From: Nostoc carneum NIES-2107 | GTDB lineage: Bacteria > Cyanobacteriota > Cyanobacteriia > Cyanobacteriales > Nostocaceae | NCBI GenBank assembly: GCA_002368155.1 | Contig: AP018180.1 | Location: forward strand, 7,186,561 to 7,250,560 | DNA length: 64,000 nt | Direction of reading: 5' to 3' | Shown here: positions 1 through 8,916 of the stretch, in pieces | How positions within the stretch are numbered: the stretch's first letter is position 1 | Layout: each line of letters opens with the position of its first letter | Notes under the pieces: model-generated | The model's input: the letters and a program-made list of their open reading frames with translations, nothing else | What the model was told of the DNA's origin: nothing | The model's database searches: none | Position numbers and translations under genes: made by a program

Positions 1-230
1 AAAAATTCAATAACTGTCACTACATTAAAAATTTAAATATAACCAAAAATTAAACTTTAAATTTTATTAAAAATTACATTAAATTTCATTTAAAAAAACA
101 CACTGTAGGCGCTTTTTTTAGCCATGAATTGTGGCAGATTTCAATGTGTCACAACTCCGGAAATGTTCCCAAAAAATGACTACAATAAGTATATATAGTT
201 ACTTATAAAATTGCTTGGTGGAGGACTACT

Positions 231-722
231 ATGAAAGATTTTCGCCTCCGGATTAAATCTCAATTAGCCTGGCTTTTAGCTCTAGGTGCTGCTATCGTCG
301 CGCAACCCGTAATAGCACAGACAGCAAACTTTGGCACACTGAAGCTATCAGCAGGCTTTAATCCAGCGCAAGGAGTTGTGGAAGGATACACAGGCGGATC
401 TTACTCACTATCTGCCATTAGTAACCGCGATCGCGAGAAAAAAGCCTGTATCGGTTTTGCAGATCCCCAGCCAGATCACATCATTACCTTAGAGAAAGAC
501 TTTGCTCGCCTCAAATTCCTAGTTAATAGTGGCGGTTACGACACCACTATGCTCATTCAAGGCCCAGACGACTCAACAATTCGCTGTGGCGATGATACTG
601 GTAAAAGTAAAGATGCCAGCATCGATGATCGCAACTTCAAAAGCGGAACCTATCGCATTTGGATAGGTACATTTAATTCGGGAGACAAGCATAACTACAC
701 TCTGACAGTGCAGCAGCCGTAG
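231..722 (+). CDS. Secreted hypothetical protein
   Basis: A 163-residue protein with a clear N-terminal signal peptide: basic start (KDFRLRIKSQ), a hydrophobic core (LAWLLALGAAIVA) and an A-Q-A-type cleavage region near residue 30, so it is probably periplasmic or exported. The mature part is small and beta-rich, ending GTYRIWIGTFNSGDKHNYTLTV, which resembles bacterial pre-peptidase C-terminal (PPC-like) beta-sandwich domains. It has no catalytic motif. The start is fixed by a GGAGG ribosome site about 6 nt upstream of the ATG. It stands alone, followed directly by a heptamer repeat array. Function unknown; the PPC-like link is inference from sequence style. Confidence 0.8.
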   Translation: MKDFRLRIKSQLAWLLALGAAIVAQPVIAQTANFGTLKLSAGFNPAQGVVEGYTGGSYSLSAISNRDREKKACIGFADPQPDHIITLEKDFARLKFLVNSGGYDTTMLIQGPDDSTIRCGDDTGKSKDASIDDRNFKSGTYRIWIGTFNSGDKHNYTLTVQQP

Positions 723-830
723 AGGGATTGGGGATTGGGGACTGGGGACTGGTGACTGGGGATTGGAAAGAAAAGAAAGAAATAACCCTTGACCTTTGAC
801 CTTTGACTCTTGACTCTTGACTCCTACCCA
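723..830. repeat. Two heptameric short tandem repeat arrays
   Basis: Positions 723-765 are degenerate copies of GGGGATT/GGGGACT, and about 788-823 are copies of TTGACCT/TTGACTC. Such 7-bp STRR arrays are characteristic of Nostocales intergenic DNA. They separate the secreted protein gene from cysE. Confidence 0.85.
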
Positions 831-902
831 ATTTGTTACGAGTTACACCGAGAAAGATAATATGGGAAGGTAGCTCGTTTTGCTTTCCGAGGTTACTATC
901 TC

Positions 903-1667
903 GTGCTATCTACAATGCGTGCCGACTTTAGCATCATCTTTGAACGTGACCCAGCTGCTCGCAACTGGTTGGAAGTTTTATTCTGTTACCCCGGTTTGCA
1001 AGCTTTGCTATTTTATCGGCTGGCTCACTGGCTGCATATTATTGGTATTCCTTTCATTCCCCGTTTAATATCTCACTTGGCTCGGTTTTTGACAGGGATT
1101 GAAATTCACCCAGGTGCAACCATTGGACATGGCGTGTTTATTGACCACGGTATGGGTGTAGTAATTGGCGAAACTGCGATCGTGGGAGACTATGCCCTAA
1201 TTTATCAAGGTGTCACCCTTGGTGGTACTGGTAAAGAAAGCGGCAAACGCCATCCAACTTTAGGCGAAAACGTGGTAGTTGGTGCAGGTGCAAAGGTACT
1301 AGGAAATATCCAAGTTGGTAATAATGTTCGCATCGGTGCTGGTTCAGTAGTGCTACGTGATGTCCCTTCTGATTGCACTGTTGTGGGTATACCTGGCCGG
1401 ATTATCTATCGTTCTGGAGTTCGGGTTGCACCTCTAGAACACAACAACTTACCAGACTCCGAAGCTGAAGTCATTCGTGCTTTAGTAGACCGAATTGAAG
1501 CATTAGAAGAACAAATACAAGTTCTTCAGCGTAACCAATCTGCTGAGAAAATACCTGTTTTGGCAGGTCACTTAGCTGTTAATGAAGAGGAACACACCAA
1601 AGAAACCGCTTGGTGTAACCTCAGAGATAAAGCCATTCAGCAGTTCTTAGATGGTGCTGGTATATAG
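903..1667 (+). CDS. cysE: Serine O-acetyltransferase
   Basis: Transfers an acetyl group from acetyl-CoA to L-serine to make O-acetylserine, the precursor of cysteine, in the cytosol. The N-terminal helical region ([20 protein letters not shown]) is followed by a left-handed beta-helix of hexapeptide repeats (about residues 70-180) with the family motifs [11 protein letters not shown] and [12 protein letters not shown], which supply the catalytic His and the acetyl-CoA site. A C-terminal extension of about 70 residues with a short coiled-coil-like stretch is common in cyanobacterial CysE. Start chosen at GTG 903 because GAGG lies 10 nt upstream; ATG 915 (MRADF) is an alternative. Apparently monocistronic. 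Confidence 0.95.
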   Translation: MLSTMRADFSIIFERDPAARNWLEVLFCYPGLQALLFYRLAHWLHIIGIPFIPRLISHLARFLTGIEIHPGATIGHGVFIDHGMGVVIGETAIVGDYALIYQGVTLGGTGKESGKRHPTLGENVVVGAGAKVLGNIQVGNNVRIGAGSVVLRDVPSDCTVVGIPGRIIYRSGVRVAPLEHNNLPDSEAEVIRALVDRIEALEEQIQVLQRNQSAEKIPVLAGHLAVNEEEHTKETAWCNLRDKAIQQFLDGAGI

Positions 1668-1723
1668 CAATTGTCATTGGTCATTTGTCATTAGTTATTT
1701 CTTCTCGTACCCCTACCTTTTAA

Positions 1724-2311
1724 TTACGGATTAATTTCTTCACTAGACCATTCTTGCTGGTCATGGCGATGGTACAACCAGCGATTTTGTGGTTCACCGC
1801 GTAACTTTAAATGATCTACTTGTGTAGGGTCTAGTAGGAGTAAGCAAAAATTGGGTAAAGGCTGACTAGGATCTGGTGGGGGTGGAGAAAAGGTAGCTTG
1901 TTCATCTTTATTTCTTACTTTACCTGGATGAGGCCAAGCAAATTGTATCCGCGCTGCATCGCTTAATTCTCTCCAAGTAGAAATACGTGCTAATGCTAAT
2001 TCTGGTTGAGAATTATCGCTTTCGACTAAGGTTAAGCTACCAGTAATCCTAAATTGCTCTCTGGAATTGGGGAAGTACCAGCAGACTTCTGCCCAAGACT
2101 GTTGCTGTATCTGTTCAGCTTTCTCACTGCGAGAATCAGTAATAAATTTTAGCTGGTTGGTATCTGCTAAAAAGCCACGAAAAACTATAGTTCGATTGGC
2201 AGGTGTACCATTTGCCCGTACTGTTGCTAATTGCACGTAACGGGCATAAGCCAGACTGCGATTTTGATGGAGGGCATGAGTGATCGCACTTCGCCAAGGA
2301 GCAAGAGACAT
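1724..2311 (-). CDS. Pyridoxamine 5'-phosphate oxidase-family FMN protein
   Basis: A 195-residue protein of the PPOX/PNPOx-like split-barrel group (Pfam Pyridox_oxase_2 style). It starts MSLAPWRSAI, has the FMN-binding-barrel segments YVQLATVRANGTPANRTIVFRG and LKFITDSRSEKAEQ, and ends with a RWLYHRHD-type tail. Cyanobacterial members are usually annotated as pyridoxamine oxidase-related; actual activity on pyridoxamine phosphate is not shown, and flavin/F420-reductase-like roles are possible. An upstream in-frame start adds seven residues, but MSLAP is the conserved beginning. It faces nrdJ divergently across about 150 bp. Confidence 0.8.
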   Translation of the reverse strand: MSLAPWRSAITHALHQNRSLAYARYVQLATVRANGTPANRTIVFRGFLADTNQLKFITDSRSEKAEQIQQQSWAEVCWYFPNSREQFRITGSLTLVESDNSQPELALARISTWRELSDAARIQFAWPHPGKVRNKDEQATFSPPPPDPSQPLPNFCLLLLDPTQVDHLKLRGEPQNRWLYHRHDQQEWSSEEINP

Positions 2312-2467
2312 TACGCTGAAAAACGGAAACAATATTATACATTATCGCTGGATGTTGCATTTTGTACTGTTGTAAAGTAAGCGCAAGTTGTCCCTTTTGG
2401 CAATCTTTCATCCTAAATCTACTTAGTCTATAGTCTTAATCTGTCAGCACGCAACAAGACTGGATTT

Positions 2468-3694
2468 ATGGTTCGAGAGCTTGAAAGAAAACGCCAGAGT
2501 ACAAGGTTTCCTGAAACTGCTCCTGCAGCTAATCCTGTGTTTTTCAGAACCTATAGCCGCCGCAGCCCGGCAGGTTTGAGAGAAACTTGGGATGAAGTAT
2601 GCGATCGCACTCTAATTGGCTTAGTGGAATTGGGGAAACTCAGCCGTGAAGAAGCCGAGATTTTAGACAAGATGCAGCGTAATATGAAAGCCCTACCCAG
2701 TGGACGCTGGTTATGGGTTGGTGGTACTGATTGGATAGCCAAGCCAAAAAACTTTTCTGGGGCTTACAATTGCACTTCTACCAACCTACAGGACTGGAAA
2801 GCCTTTGGGTTGATGATGGATTTAGCAATGATGGGCTGTGGTACCGGAGCCATCATCGAACCAAGATATATTAATCAGTTACCGCCAATCCGCAATCGCC
2901 TTAATGTCAAAGTTCAGGGTGAAATTGGTGCTACTCCCAAAGACCAGCGTCGAGAGTATACGGAAATTTCTATACAGGGTAATCAAGTTACTATCTACGT
3001 TGGCGATAGCCGTGAAGGTTGGGTGGAATCTTATCAAACCTTATTAGAACTTTCTACAGATGAGAAATTTAGTGGAGAAGTTCAAGTATTTGTTGATATT
3101 AGTGATGTTCGCCAAGCTGGAGAAACCTTAAATGGCTTTGGTGGGGTGGCTAATCCAGTTAAATTGCCCGTCCTTTACCAAAATTGTGCATCTATCCTAA
3201 ATAAAGCTTTAGGAAGGCAATTAAATTCTGTTGAGTGTTGTCTATTAATCGATCAGGCTGCTGTAACAATTGTTGCAGGTAACATTAGAAGAAGTGCGGG
3301 CATGAGGCAGTTCAAGTCTGACGATGAACTAGGCGCTACTGCCAAAGATAATTTATGGCAGCAAGATGCAGAAGGTAACTGGAGCATTGATCCAGAGCGT
3401 GATGCTCTCCGGATGGCAAACCATACCAGAGTGTTTCATCGCAAGCCAACATTAGAAGAATCTATTGATGCTGTTCGTAAACAATATTACAGCGGTGAAG
3501 GCGCAATTCAATGGGCTGGAGAAGCTGTAGCTAGATCTAACATTGATTTACTACCAACATCAGCATTGAAAGTTGATTTCTTGAAGGCTTACGAACAGGG
3601 AACAGCAAAAGATTGGTTGCAAAAACGTTATCCAGAAATGGATGCTGAGGAATTAGAGCATCGTTTAGCTCGGTTTGGCTTAAACCCGTGTGGT
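2468..3694 (+). CDS. nrdJ: Class II (B12-dependent) ribonucleoside-triphosphate reductase, exon 1
   Basis: First 409 codons of adenosylcobalamin-dependent ribonucleotide reductase, which reduces ribonucleotides to deoxyribonucleotides for DNA synthesis. The substrate-reducing cysteine lies in FSGAYNCTSTNL (about C102), with the conserved AMMGCGTGAI and VAGNIRRSAG blocks. The exon ends ..LNPCG; N406, C408 (thiyl radical cysteine) and E410, the first residue of exon 2, match the numbering of the Lactobacillus leichmannii enzyme. Left unspliced, the frame closes at TAG 3698-3700 after NPCGK. Joined to 4848-5921 it gives 766 residues, the usual family length. Splicing is inferred from the exact restoration of the motif. 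Confidence 0.93.
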
Positions 3695-4847
3695 AAGTAG
3701 TTTTGCCTCACGTAAAAAACCCTGCAAATACGGGGAAAGCTGAGATGCTAATCCCGTGGTAATCAATGGATCTAAAAAGCCGTTGACACCGTACAGCGTA
3801 GAGAGTGAAACTAGATTGCAATGAAAATTGTTTTTTAGAATATAACCTCTCCAAGAGTGTGGGGGTACGTGTGACTAGTACTTTCTACGGCTACTCAGGT
3901 TTTTACGGTGAGCATTGTCTCCGGTCTAGTCTTGAATACATTTACGCAAGATATTTAGACTATATGAACATTGGTTGGACATATGAACACAAAACCTATT
4001 CACTCTCCAACGGAGTTAGGTATAAACCTGATTTTCTGCTGGAGACAGGAGAATATGTTGAAATCAAGGGTGCTTTCAACTTTCAGTATGACCTACCAAA
4101 AGTTCAGCTTTTTGAGTCTGAGTACAATGTAAAAGTTAGCATTCTGCAAGAAAAAGACTTAAGACAACTCATCAAACCAACTCCTTTTATATTTGAACAC
4201 TTAAAACACGAATGGAAATCTCTTGCTAAAGTCAGAGGTATGAATAGCTTTGGGAATAAAAACCCAATGTATGGTGTTAATCAAACTCAAGAAACCAGAG
4301 CAAAAATTCGTGCCCAGGCAATAGCCAGATTTGCAGATCCTGAATTTAAAGAGAAGTTTCTCAATAGTCCCAAAAGGAAAGCTTATCACCAGTCTCGAAA
4401 AGGGCAAAAAACAGGTCTAATTGCCCCTAGATATACTTTAATTTGTGAGTTCTGCCAAAAAAACTTTGAGGTAATACGGCATAAAGTATCTCAACGACGT
4501 TTTTGCTCAAAGCATTGCTCAGTCCAAGCGCAACATGGCAAAACATCAATCACAAATCCAGGTATCCAAGCCCTAGCCTATACTTTTGCATTAGACAATT
4601 CTGAGAAACTGTATTCTTTAAAACTCAATAAGCTGAAGGAAGTTTTTCAGCCTTTGTGGGATTTAATTCAAGAGGAGTACAACATTTTGGATATCAGGAC
4701 TATCTGCCAAATTGTTGTAGGAAAACCCTGTAGTCGTAAGGAATTTCTCTATTATTTACGGTCATACGTACAAAATGTACGCGGAGCTACAGGGAATATA
4801 GAACCTGTAGAACTAGAGGATAAAAAGCCTCTAGGTTAACAAAAATG
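3695..4847 (+). ncRNA. Group I-like self-splicing intron in nrdJ
   Basis: The element sits between codons 409 and 410, inside the NPCG|E active-site motif. Group I hallmarks: the 5' exon ends in U (3694), the intron ends in G (4847), and an internal guide GCCUCACG (3705-3712) pairs with exon CGUGUGGU (3687-3694), giving a terminal G-U pair and one U-U mismatch. The AGUUUU just 5' of the guide (3699-3704) pairs with exon-2 GAAAUU as a perfect 6-bp P10 helix including G-U pairs. Three small hairpins lie near the 3' end (for example CTAGAGG/CCTCTAG at 4814-4834). I could not assign the whole P3-P8 core with certainty; GACUA (3873-3877) and UAGUC (4731-4735) are a possible P7. It is not an intein, because the frame is closed. 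Confidence 0.8.
3805..4839 (+). CDS. Intron-encoded homing endonuclease (PD-(D/E)XK with NUMOD3 and zinc finger)
   Basis: A 344-residue ORF filling most of the intron. Domain order: a PD-(D/E)XK nuclease (about residues 30-95), with LRSSLEYIYARYLDY, then YKPDF and VEIKG supplying the D...ExK catalytic set; a NUMOD3-type DNA-binding motif (NSFGNKNPMYG, about 145-155); a Cys4 zinc finger (CEFCQKNF...FCSKHC, about 213-245); and a basic helical tail. The nuclease block resembles the PD-(D/E)XK homing enzymes known from cyanobacterial group I introns such as I-Ssp6803I. The GTG start at 3805 is uncertain; the conserved part begins near YGYSGFYGEH. The stop lies 8 nt before the intron end, so coding and intron RNA structure overlap. 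Likely role: cleaving intronless nrdJ alleles to drive homing. Confidence 0.85.
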   Translation: MKLDCNENCFLEYNLSKSVGVRVTSTFYGYSGFYGEHCLRSSLEYIYARYLDYMNIGWTYEHKTYSLSNGVRYKPDFLLETGEYVEIKGAFNFQYDLPKVQLFESEYNVKVSILQEKDLRQLIKPTPFIFEHLKHEWKSLAKVRGMNSFGNKNPMYGVNQTQETRAKIRAQAIARFADPEFKEKFLNSPKRKAYHQSRKGQKTGLIAPRYTLICEFCQKNFEVIRHKVSQRRFCSKHCSVQAQHGKTSITNPGIQALAYTFALDNSEKLYSLKLNKLKEVFQPLWDLIQEEYNILDIRTICQIVVGKPCSRKEFLYYLRSYVQNVRGATGNIEPVELEDKKPLG

Positions 4848-5921
4848 GAAATTATTGGTAGTAACTTTCACTGTAATTTGTCAGAAATTCACCTGAATCA
4901 ACTTGACCCAAAAAATTACAAAGAACAAGAGGAAGCTTTCACTGCTGGGGCGCTTTCTGTAGCCTCACTGTTAAATCATAAATTCCTCGAACCTCGCTAT
5001 CAAAAAAGCCGGGAATTAGACCCAATTGTTGGGGTTTCTTTTACAGGCTTATTTGATTTCTTTGTTCATGCTTTTGGTGTTGATTGGTTGCGTTGGTGGG
5101 AAGCAGGAAGACCCGCTACGGAACAAGGATTAGCATTTAAGCGCCAAGAAGCAGAATACCTGAGTTACTGGAAGGATATTGTACATCGGGCAGTTTGGGA
5201 TTACTGCGATCGCCATAATCTCAAACGTCCTAATCGCTGTACAACTGTCCAACCTAGCGGAACTAAAGCACTATTAACAGGTGCTAGCTCGGGTTGGCAT
5301 CCCCCCAAAGCGCAAAGATTTATTCGCCGGATTACTTTCCGCAAAAATGACCCCGTAGCCTTAGCTTGTATTGACTACGGTTACAATGTGATTCCCTCTC
5401 AATCTGACAAAGATGAAAATGGTCATTTGCTAAATGATCCCTTTGATCCTCGTGTCAGCGAATGGTTAGTAGAAATCCCTGTAGCTGTACCTTGGGCCGA
5501 TTTACCTGGAGCTGATCAAATTGATGTTTCTAAGTTCTCTGTGTTAGCTCAATTAGATTTTGTACTGCAAGTTCAGAAGCATTATGTCACTCATAATACT
5601 TCTGCAACTTTAGAACTACGTTCTGATGAAGTCGAGATTCTAGGACAGCGCATTTACGAAGCTATTCAGAATGATGAAGGATATATTTCTGCAGCGCTTT
5701 TAGCTCGGTTTGATGATTTACAATCCTTCCCTCGTTTGCCTTTTGAACCAATAGATAAATCCACCTACGAACAATTGAGTCAAGAAGTCAAAGCACGAAG
5801 AGTTACAGATGATTTCTGTGCAGTACTAAGTCGCTATGATTTAGGTGAATTGTCTGAAGCAGGCCCATCTGGTTGTGATTCTGATAAATGTATGTTCCCT
5901 GAACAGCAACCAACCTCATAA
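4848..5921 (+). CDS. nrdJ: Class II ribonucleoside-triphosphate reductase, exon 2
   Basis: C-terminal 357 codons of the reductase. They begin EIIGSNFHCNLSEIHLNQ, completing the NPCGE motif, and continue through VQPSGTKALLTGASSGWHPP (phosphate-binding loop region) to a C-terminal pair of cysteines (GCDSDKCMF), the expected redox-active dithiol that is re-reduced by thioredoxin. The ATG at 4845 is produced by the last three bases of the intron and is not a start codon; a gene finder would wrongly begin a separate gene there. The enzyme needs cobalamin, consistent with the corrin-pathway gene cobH elsewhere in the window. Confidence 0.93.
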   Translation, partial: EIIGSNFHCNLSEIHLNQLDPKNYKEQEEAFTAGALSVASLLNHKFLEPRYQKSRELDPIVGVSFTGLFDFFVHAFGVDWLRWWEAGRPATEQGLAFKRQEAEYLSYWKDIVHRAVWDYCDRHNLKRPNRCTTVQPSGTKALLTGASSGWHPPKAQRFIRRITFRKNDPVALACIDYGYNVIPSQSDKDENGHLLNDPFDPRVSEWLVEIPVAVPWADLPGADQIDVSKFSVLAQLDFVLQVQKHYVTHNTSATLELRSDEVEILGQRIYEAIQNDEGYISAALLARFDDLQSFPRLPFEPIDKSTYEQLSQEVKARRVTDDFCAVLSRYDLGELSEAGPSGCDSDKCMFPEQQPTS

Positions 5922-5959
5922 GGCACAATAACAAGCAAATGAGGATGAAGTAAAAATCT

Positions 5960-5993
5960 AGATACCCGACTTATTAAATTAAGTCGGGTATCT
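5960..5993 (+). terminator. Hairpin downstream of nrdJ
   Basis: A 14-bp perfect stem (AGATACCCGACTTA, 5960-5973, with 5980-5993) and 6-nt loop 38 bp after the nrdJ stop. No immediate U-tract follows. The core ACCCGACTT...AAGTCGGGT is related to the hairpin at 62119, suggesting a dispersed palindrome family that can act as a terminator. Confidence 0.6.
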
Positions 5994-6103
5994 GCGTATT
6001 TGGGATTTTTGTATATTAGGCTACTAATAATCTAATTTTGATTTCCACGTTACGATCAATAAAGAAGTAATAATTTTATAAGGCTATTACCAGGAGACTC
6101 TTA

Positions 6104-6322
6104 ATGTTCATTGATGAATTGTCACCTATTTTCAAAGAACTTACCCAGCACCCAGTCTCATTTTTGGGAGGGTTTTTTTCAGGTGTGTTTCGGCTTAACC
6201 TTGCTGATGATCCCGTGAAAAGCTGGCTAGATAAACAAACTGGCTCAACCACTTACACGCCAACTGGAACTGACGCTCATAATGGTAAAGCATCTGGGCC
6301 TCAACAGATTACGATTGATTAA
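6104..6322 (+). CDS. Small conserved cyanobacterial protein
   Basis: 72 residues with a good ribosome site (AGGAG about 9 nt upstream). The N-terminal half (LSPIFKELTQHPVSFLGGFFSGVFRLNLADDPVKSWLDKQ) contains a short amphipathic/hydrophobic stretch, VSFLGGFFSGVF; the C-terminal part is polar and low-complexity (TGSTTYTPTGTDAHNGKASG). I recognise the N-terminal pattern from small hypothetical proteins of filamentous cyanobacteria but know no function. Monocistronic, with a hairpin about 50 bp downstream. Confidence 0.7.
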   Translation: MFIDELSPIFKELTQHPVSFLGGFFSGVFRLNLADDPVKSWLDKQTGSTTYTPTGTDAHNGKASGPQQITID

Positions 6323-6851
6323 ACCTCCGCATCAGGCAAATCCAGCTTGAAAAACAAAGCTAAGGATTAGCAACTAGTAGTCCACCACTTTGATAGATCA
6401 ATCAAATTTAATGTGGTGTACTACTAGTACCGCTGTGCTAAATTCAAAATTCAAAAAGTTTATAGCTCCAGGCTGTTAGCTAGTTGACTTACGTAGCAAT
6501 GTACTAGACAAATTTACAATCTTCACTATTAGGTAACTCTTATATATACTCAGTATAAAAATTAACTATCGTACGATAAAATTAGAAAAATATATAATAA
6601 CTATTAATTTTATGTTATGAGTGTTTGTAAAATCTCATACTTTGAAAAATATCACGATCAGTTATTATATGAGCGTATGAGTAAGTTCAGCCACATGGCC
6701 CATCTAGTTGTACACCACCCTACAATTAGGGTTCCAGCGCTACAACATTCGCCATCTGTGAATCAGAGGAAACTGTGCCAGAGTTGCAAGTTATATATAT
6801 CTGTTTTTTAGCTGAACTCATCGCTCCTTGTTGAAACTTACGTGATCCCAC
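6323..6851. other. Gene-poor interval with a hairpin, upstream of rbp
   Basis: No supported gene. It holds the long imperfect hairpin at 6374-6427 and then very AT-rich DNA leading to rbp. A 64-codon open frame at 6617-6811 has no family features and is not called. The last 150 bp probably contain the rbp promoter and 5' leader, but no specific site could be assigned. Confidence 0.6.
6374..6427. repeat. Long imperfect inverted repeat
   Basis: Arms CTAGTAGTCCACCAC (6374-6388) and GTGGTGTACTACTAG (6413-6427) pair with a single mismatch, enclosing an AT-rich loop with further TTTGAT/ATCAAA pairing. It could terminate the 72-aa gene or be a tiny MITE-like palindrome. It is followed at once by a short motif also seen at 13183 and 62057. 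Confidence 0.6.
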
Positions 6852-7136
6852 ATGACTATTTACGTTGGAAATCTCTCCTACCGCGCTACCGAAGCGGATT
6901 TAAGAGCAGTTTTTACAGATTATGGCGAGGTCAAAAGGGTAGTTCTACCTACAGACCGAGAAACTGGCAGACTTCGGGGCTTTGCATTTGTTGATATGAC
7001 TGAAGATGCCCAAGAGGATGCTGCTATTACTGAATTAGATGGTGCAGAATGGATGGGCCGTCAACTCAGAGTCAATAAAGCTAAACCACGAGAAGATAAT
7101 CGGCGAGATAGCTGGGCTAAAAAACAAGAGATATAA
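6852..7136 (+). CDS. rbp: RRM-type RNA-binding protein
   Basis: A 94-residue single RNA-recognition-motif protein. RNP2 is IYVGNL (residues 3-8) and RNP1 is LRGFAFVDM (about 41-49), followed by a short basic tail (KAKPREDNRRDSWAKK). Cyanobacterial Rbp proteins of this kind bind single-stranded RNA and several are cold-induced; they also take part in mRNA localisation to membranes. The tail lacks the long glycine-rich region of RbpA1-type proteins, so it is nearer the short-tailed class. Start fixed by the conserved MTIYVGNLSY. Cold regulation is not demonstrated here. Confidence 0.92.
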   Translation: MTIYVGNLSYRATEADLRAVFTDYGEVKRVVLPTDRETGRLRGFAFVDMTEDAQEDAAITELDGAEWMGRQLRVNKAKPREDNRRDSWAKKQEI

Positions 7137-7563
7137 AATCTATGAGATACGATAATAGCAAATAGGTTTCTAGTTACGCAATACCTGAGTAGGTAAAATC
7201 TACTAGAAGCAATTTTCCTTCACATAAATATCTAAAAATTAGATCCGACTAGTTGCGATCGCTAAACAGATTCCGATCTCTGGTCGGTTTTTCGCATTTT
7301 CAGCAAAATCAATACATGGCTGTGCAGGCTACATAAACTTTGAGATGGGATGTAGCTACAGGATAAAATTGCCAAATAATTTAAGTATATTTGCTTAAAT
7401 CTATTACTTAAGGCGTAACAGCCAATAAATCTTCATTTCTTTAGTTTATCTAAAAACAGATATGGGTTATCAAATTACCTTTCTAAGATAGAGGCAGAGA
7501 CTAGATAAGTTGCCATCAACGGCATCAGCCGAACGAACACAAAATCCTAGGGAGAACAACAAA
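7137..7563. other. Intergenic region and probable fbp leader
   Basis: No gene. A weak CCGAC/GTCGG pairing followed by TTTTT (about 7245-7293) may end rbp. The remainder is AT-rich and should hold the promoter of the fbp-led cluster. An apparent TTG-initiated N-terminal extension of fbp at 7510 is not used. Confidence 0.5.
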
Positions 7564-8613
7564 ATGGCTCAAGCACCTGAATCTTTAGATTTGTCTAAAA
7601 AATTCGGTGGAGATAGGGCTTTAGATCGTGATTGTACAACGTTATCCCGTCACGTTTTACAGCAATGTCAAAGTTTTGCAGCAGAGGCGCAAGATTTGAG
7701 CGCGCTGATGAATCGCATCGCTCTAGCAGGCAAACTAATTGCTCGTCACATGAGCCATGCTGGATTGATGGAAGGTGTTTTGGGATTTACTGGAGATGTC
7801 AATGTCCAGGGAGAGTCCGTCAAAAAGATGGATGTCTATGCCAATGATGTATTTATTGCAGTTTTCAAGCAAAGCGGCTTAGTTTGTCGCCTAGCATCTG
7901 AGGAAATGGATAAGCCTTACTATATCCCAGAAAACTGCCCTATTGGTCGCTATACCTTGCTCTATGACCCAATTGATGGCTCGTCTAATACTGATATTAA
8001 TCTCAGTTTAGGTTCAATTTTTTCTATTAGGCGGCAAGAAGGCGATGATACTGATGGCAAAGCATTAGACCTACTCAGCAATGGACGCAATCAGATAGCG
8101 GCTGGATACATCCTTTATGGCCCCAGCACTATGCTTGTCTATACTATAGGTAAGGGCGTTCACTCATTTACCCTCGATCCCAGCTTAGGTGAGTTTATTC
8201 TCACAGAAGAAAATATCCGCATTCCGAATCACGGCGCAGTCTACAGCGTGAATGAAGGGAATTTTTGGCAGTGGGAAGAATCCTATCGGGAATATATCCG
8301 CTATGTCCATCGTACAGAAGGCTACACTGCTCGCTACAGTGGGGCGATGGTCAGTGATATTCATCGAGTGTTGATTCAAGGTGGAGTTTTCCTCTACCCA
8401 GGGACAATTCAAAAACCAGAAGGTAAGTTGCGCTTGCTGTATGAAACTGCTCCCCTAGCTTATTTGATTGAACAAGCAGGCGGTCGGGCGACCACAGGAT
8501 TGGTAGATATCTTGGACGTAGTACCGAAAAAACTGCATCAGCGCACACCTCTAATTATTGGTAGCAGAGAGGATGTAGCTAAAGTGGAGTCTTTTATTCA
8601 AAACGGTCACTAA
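7564..8613 (+). CDS. fbp: Class I fructose-1,6-bisphosphatase
   Basis: Hydrolyses fructose 1,6-bisphosphate to fructose 6-phosphate, in gluconeogenesis and carbon cycling. 349 residues. The metal-binding motif DPIDGSSN lies near residue 135, preceded by the conserved [20 protein letters not shown] segment; [20 protein letters not shown] near the C-terminus is the substrate-phosphate/helix region of FBPase I. This is the heterotroph-type enzyme, distinct from the bifunctional FBPase/SBPase of the Calvin cycle. The ATG at 7564 has AGGGAG about 10 nt upstream. It heads the fbp-tal-zwf-opcA group that feeds hexose phosphate into the oxidative pentose phosphate pathway used in the dark and in heterocysts. 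Confidence 0.95.
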   Translation: MAQAPESLDLSKKFGGDRALDRDCTTLSRHVLQQCQSFAAEAQDLSALMNRIALAGKLIARHMSHAGLMEGVLGFTGDVNVQGESVKKMDVYANDVFIAVFKQSGLVCRLASEEMDKPYYIPENCPIGRYTLLYDPIDGSSNTDINLSLGSIFSIRRQEGDDTDGKALDLLSNGRNQIAAGYILYGPSTMLVYTIGKGVHSFTLDPSLGEFILTEENIRIPNHGAVYSVNEGNFWQWEESYREYIRYVHRTEGYTARYSGAMVSDIHRVLIQGGVFLYPGTIQKPEGKLRLLYETAPLAYLIEQAGGRATTGLVDILDVVPKKLHQRTPLIIGSREDVAKVESFIQNGH

Positions 8614-8632
8614 TACTCAAAGGTCAAACGTT

Positions 8633-8657
8633 AAAAAGCTGACATCATCAGCTTTTT
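8633..8657 (+). terminator. Rho-independent terminator after fbp
   Basis: Stem AAAAAGCTGA / TCAGCTTTTT with loop CATCA, 20 bp after the fbp stop. It suggests that some fbp transcripts end here, although the next genes are often co-transcribed in related species. A second perfect palindrome (CCATCAAA/TTTGATGG, about 8848-8864) precedes tal. Confidence 0.8.
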
Positions 8658-8916
8658 AGAGATTTTAACTTTATTGCATGAGGAGTTAGAAGCTTATACA
8701 AAGACACTGCGAACATCAGCCTAAAGTAAATAAAAGTTAACTATGGCGATTGGGAATGCAGAATAGCACTTTTGGCAAGTGAATTAAACATTATCTCACG
8801 TGGCCGATGCAATAAGTGATTGGCAACGCCAGAATGCAAAAGTCACCATCAAACTTTGATGGGTTTTGCCAAATTCACTTAGAAACATCTTTACAGGAGT
8901 GAAACAAACTAGAGCT

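Noticed and set aside
3695-4847. The nrdJ insert as an intein
   Set aside because: The reading frame closes at TAG 3698-3700, the inner ORF is in another frame, and no splicing-block cysteines or HN-type junction are present.
4845-5921. A separate gene starting at ATG 4845
   Set aside because: The ATG is the last three bases of the intron; the protein is exon 2 of nrdJ and lacks an independent start and ribosome site.
6617-6811. 64-codon ORF upstream of rbp
   Set aside because: No ribosome site, no domain features and AT-biased composition; probably the rbp leader.
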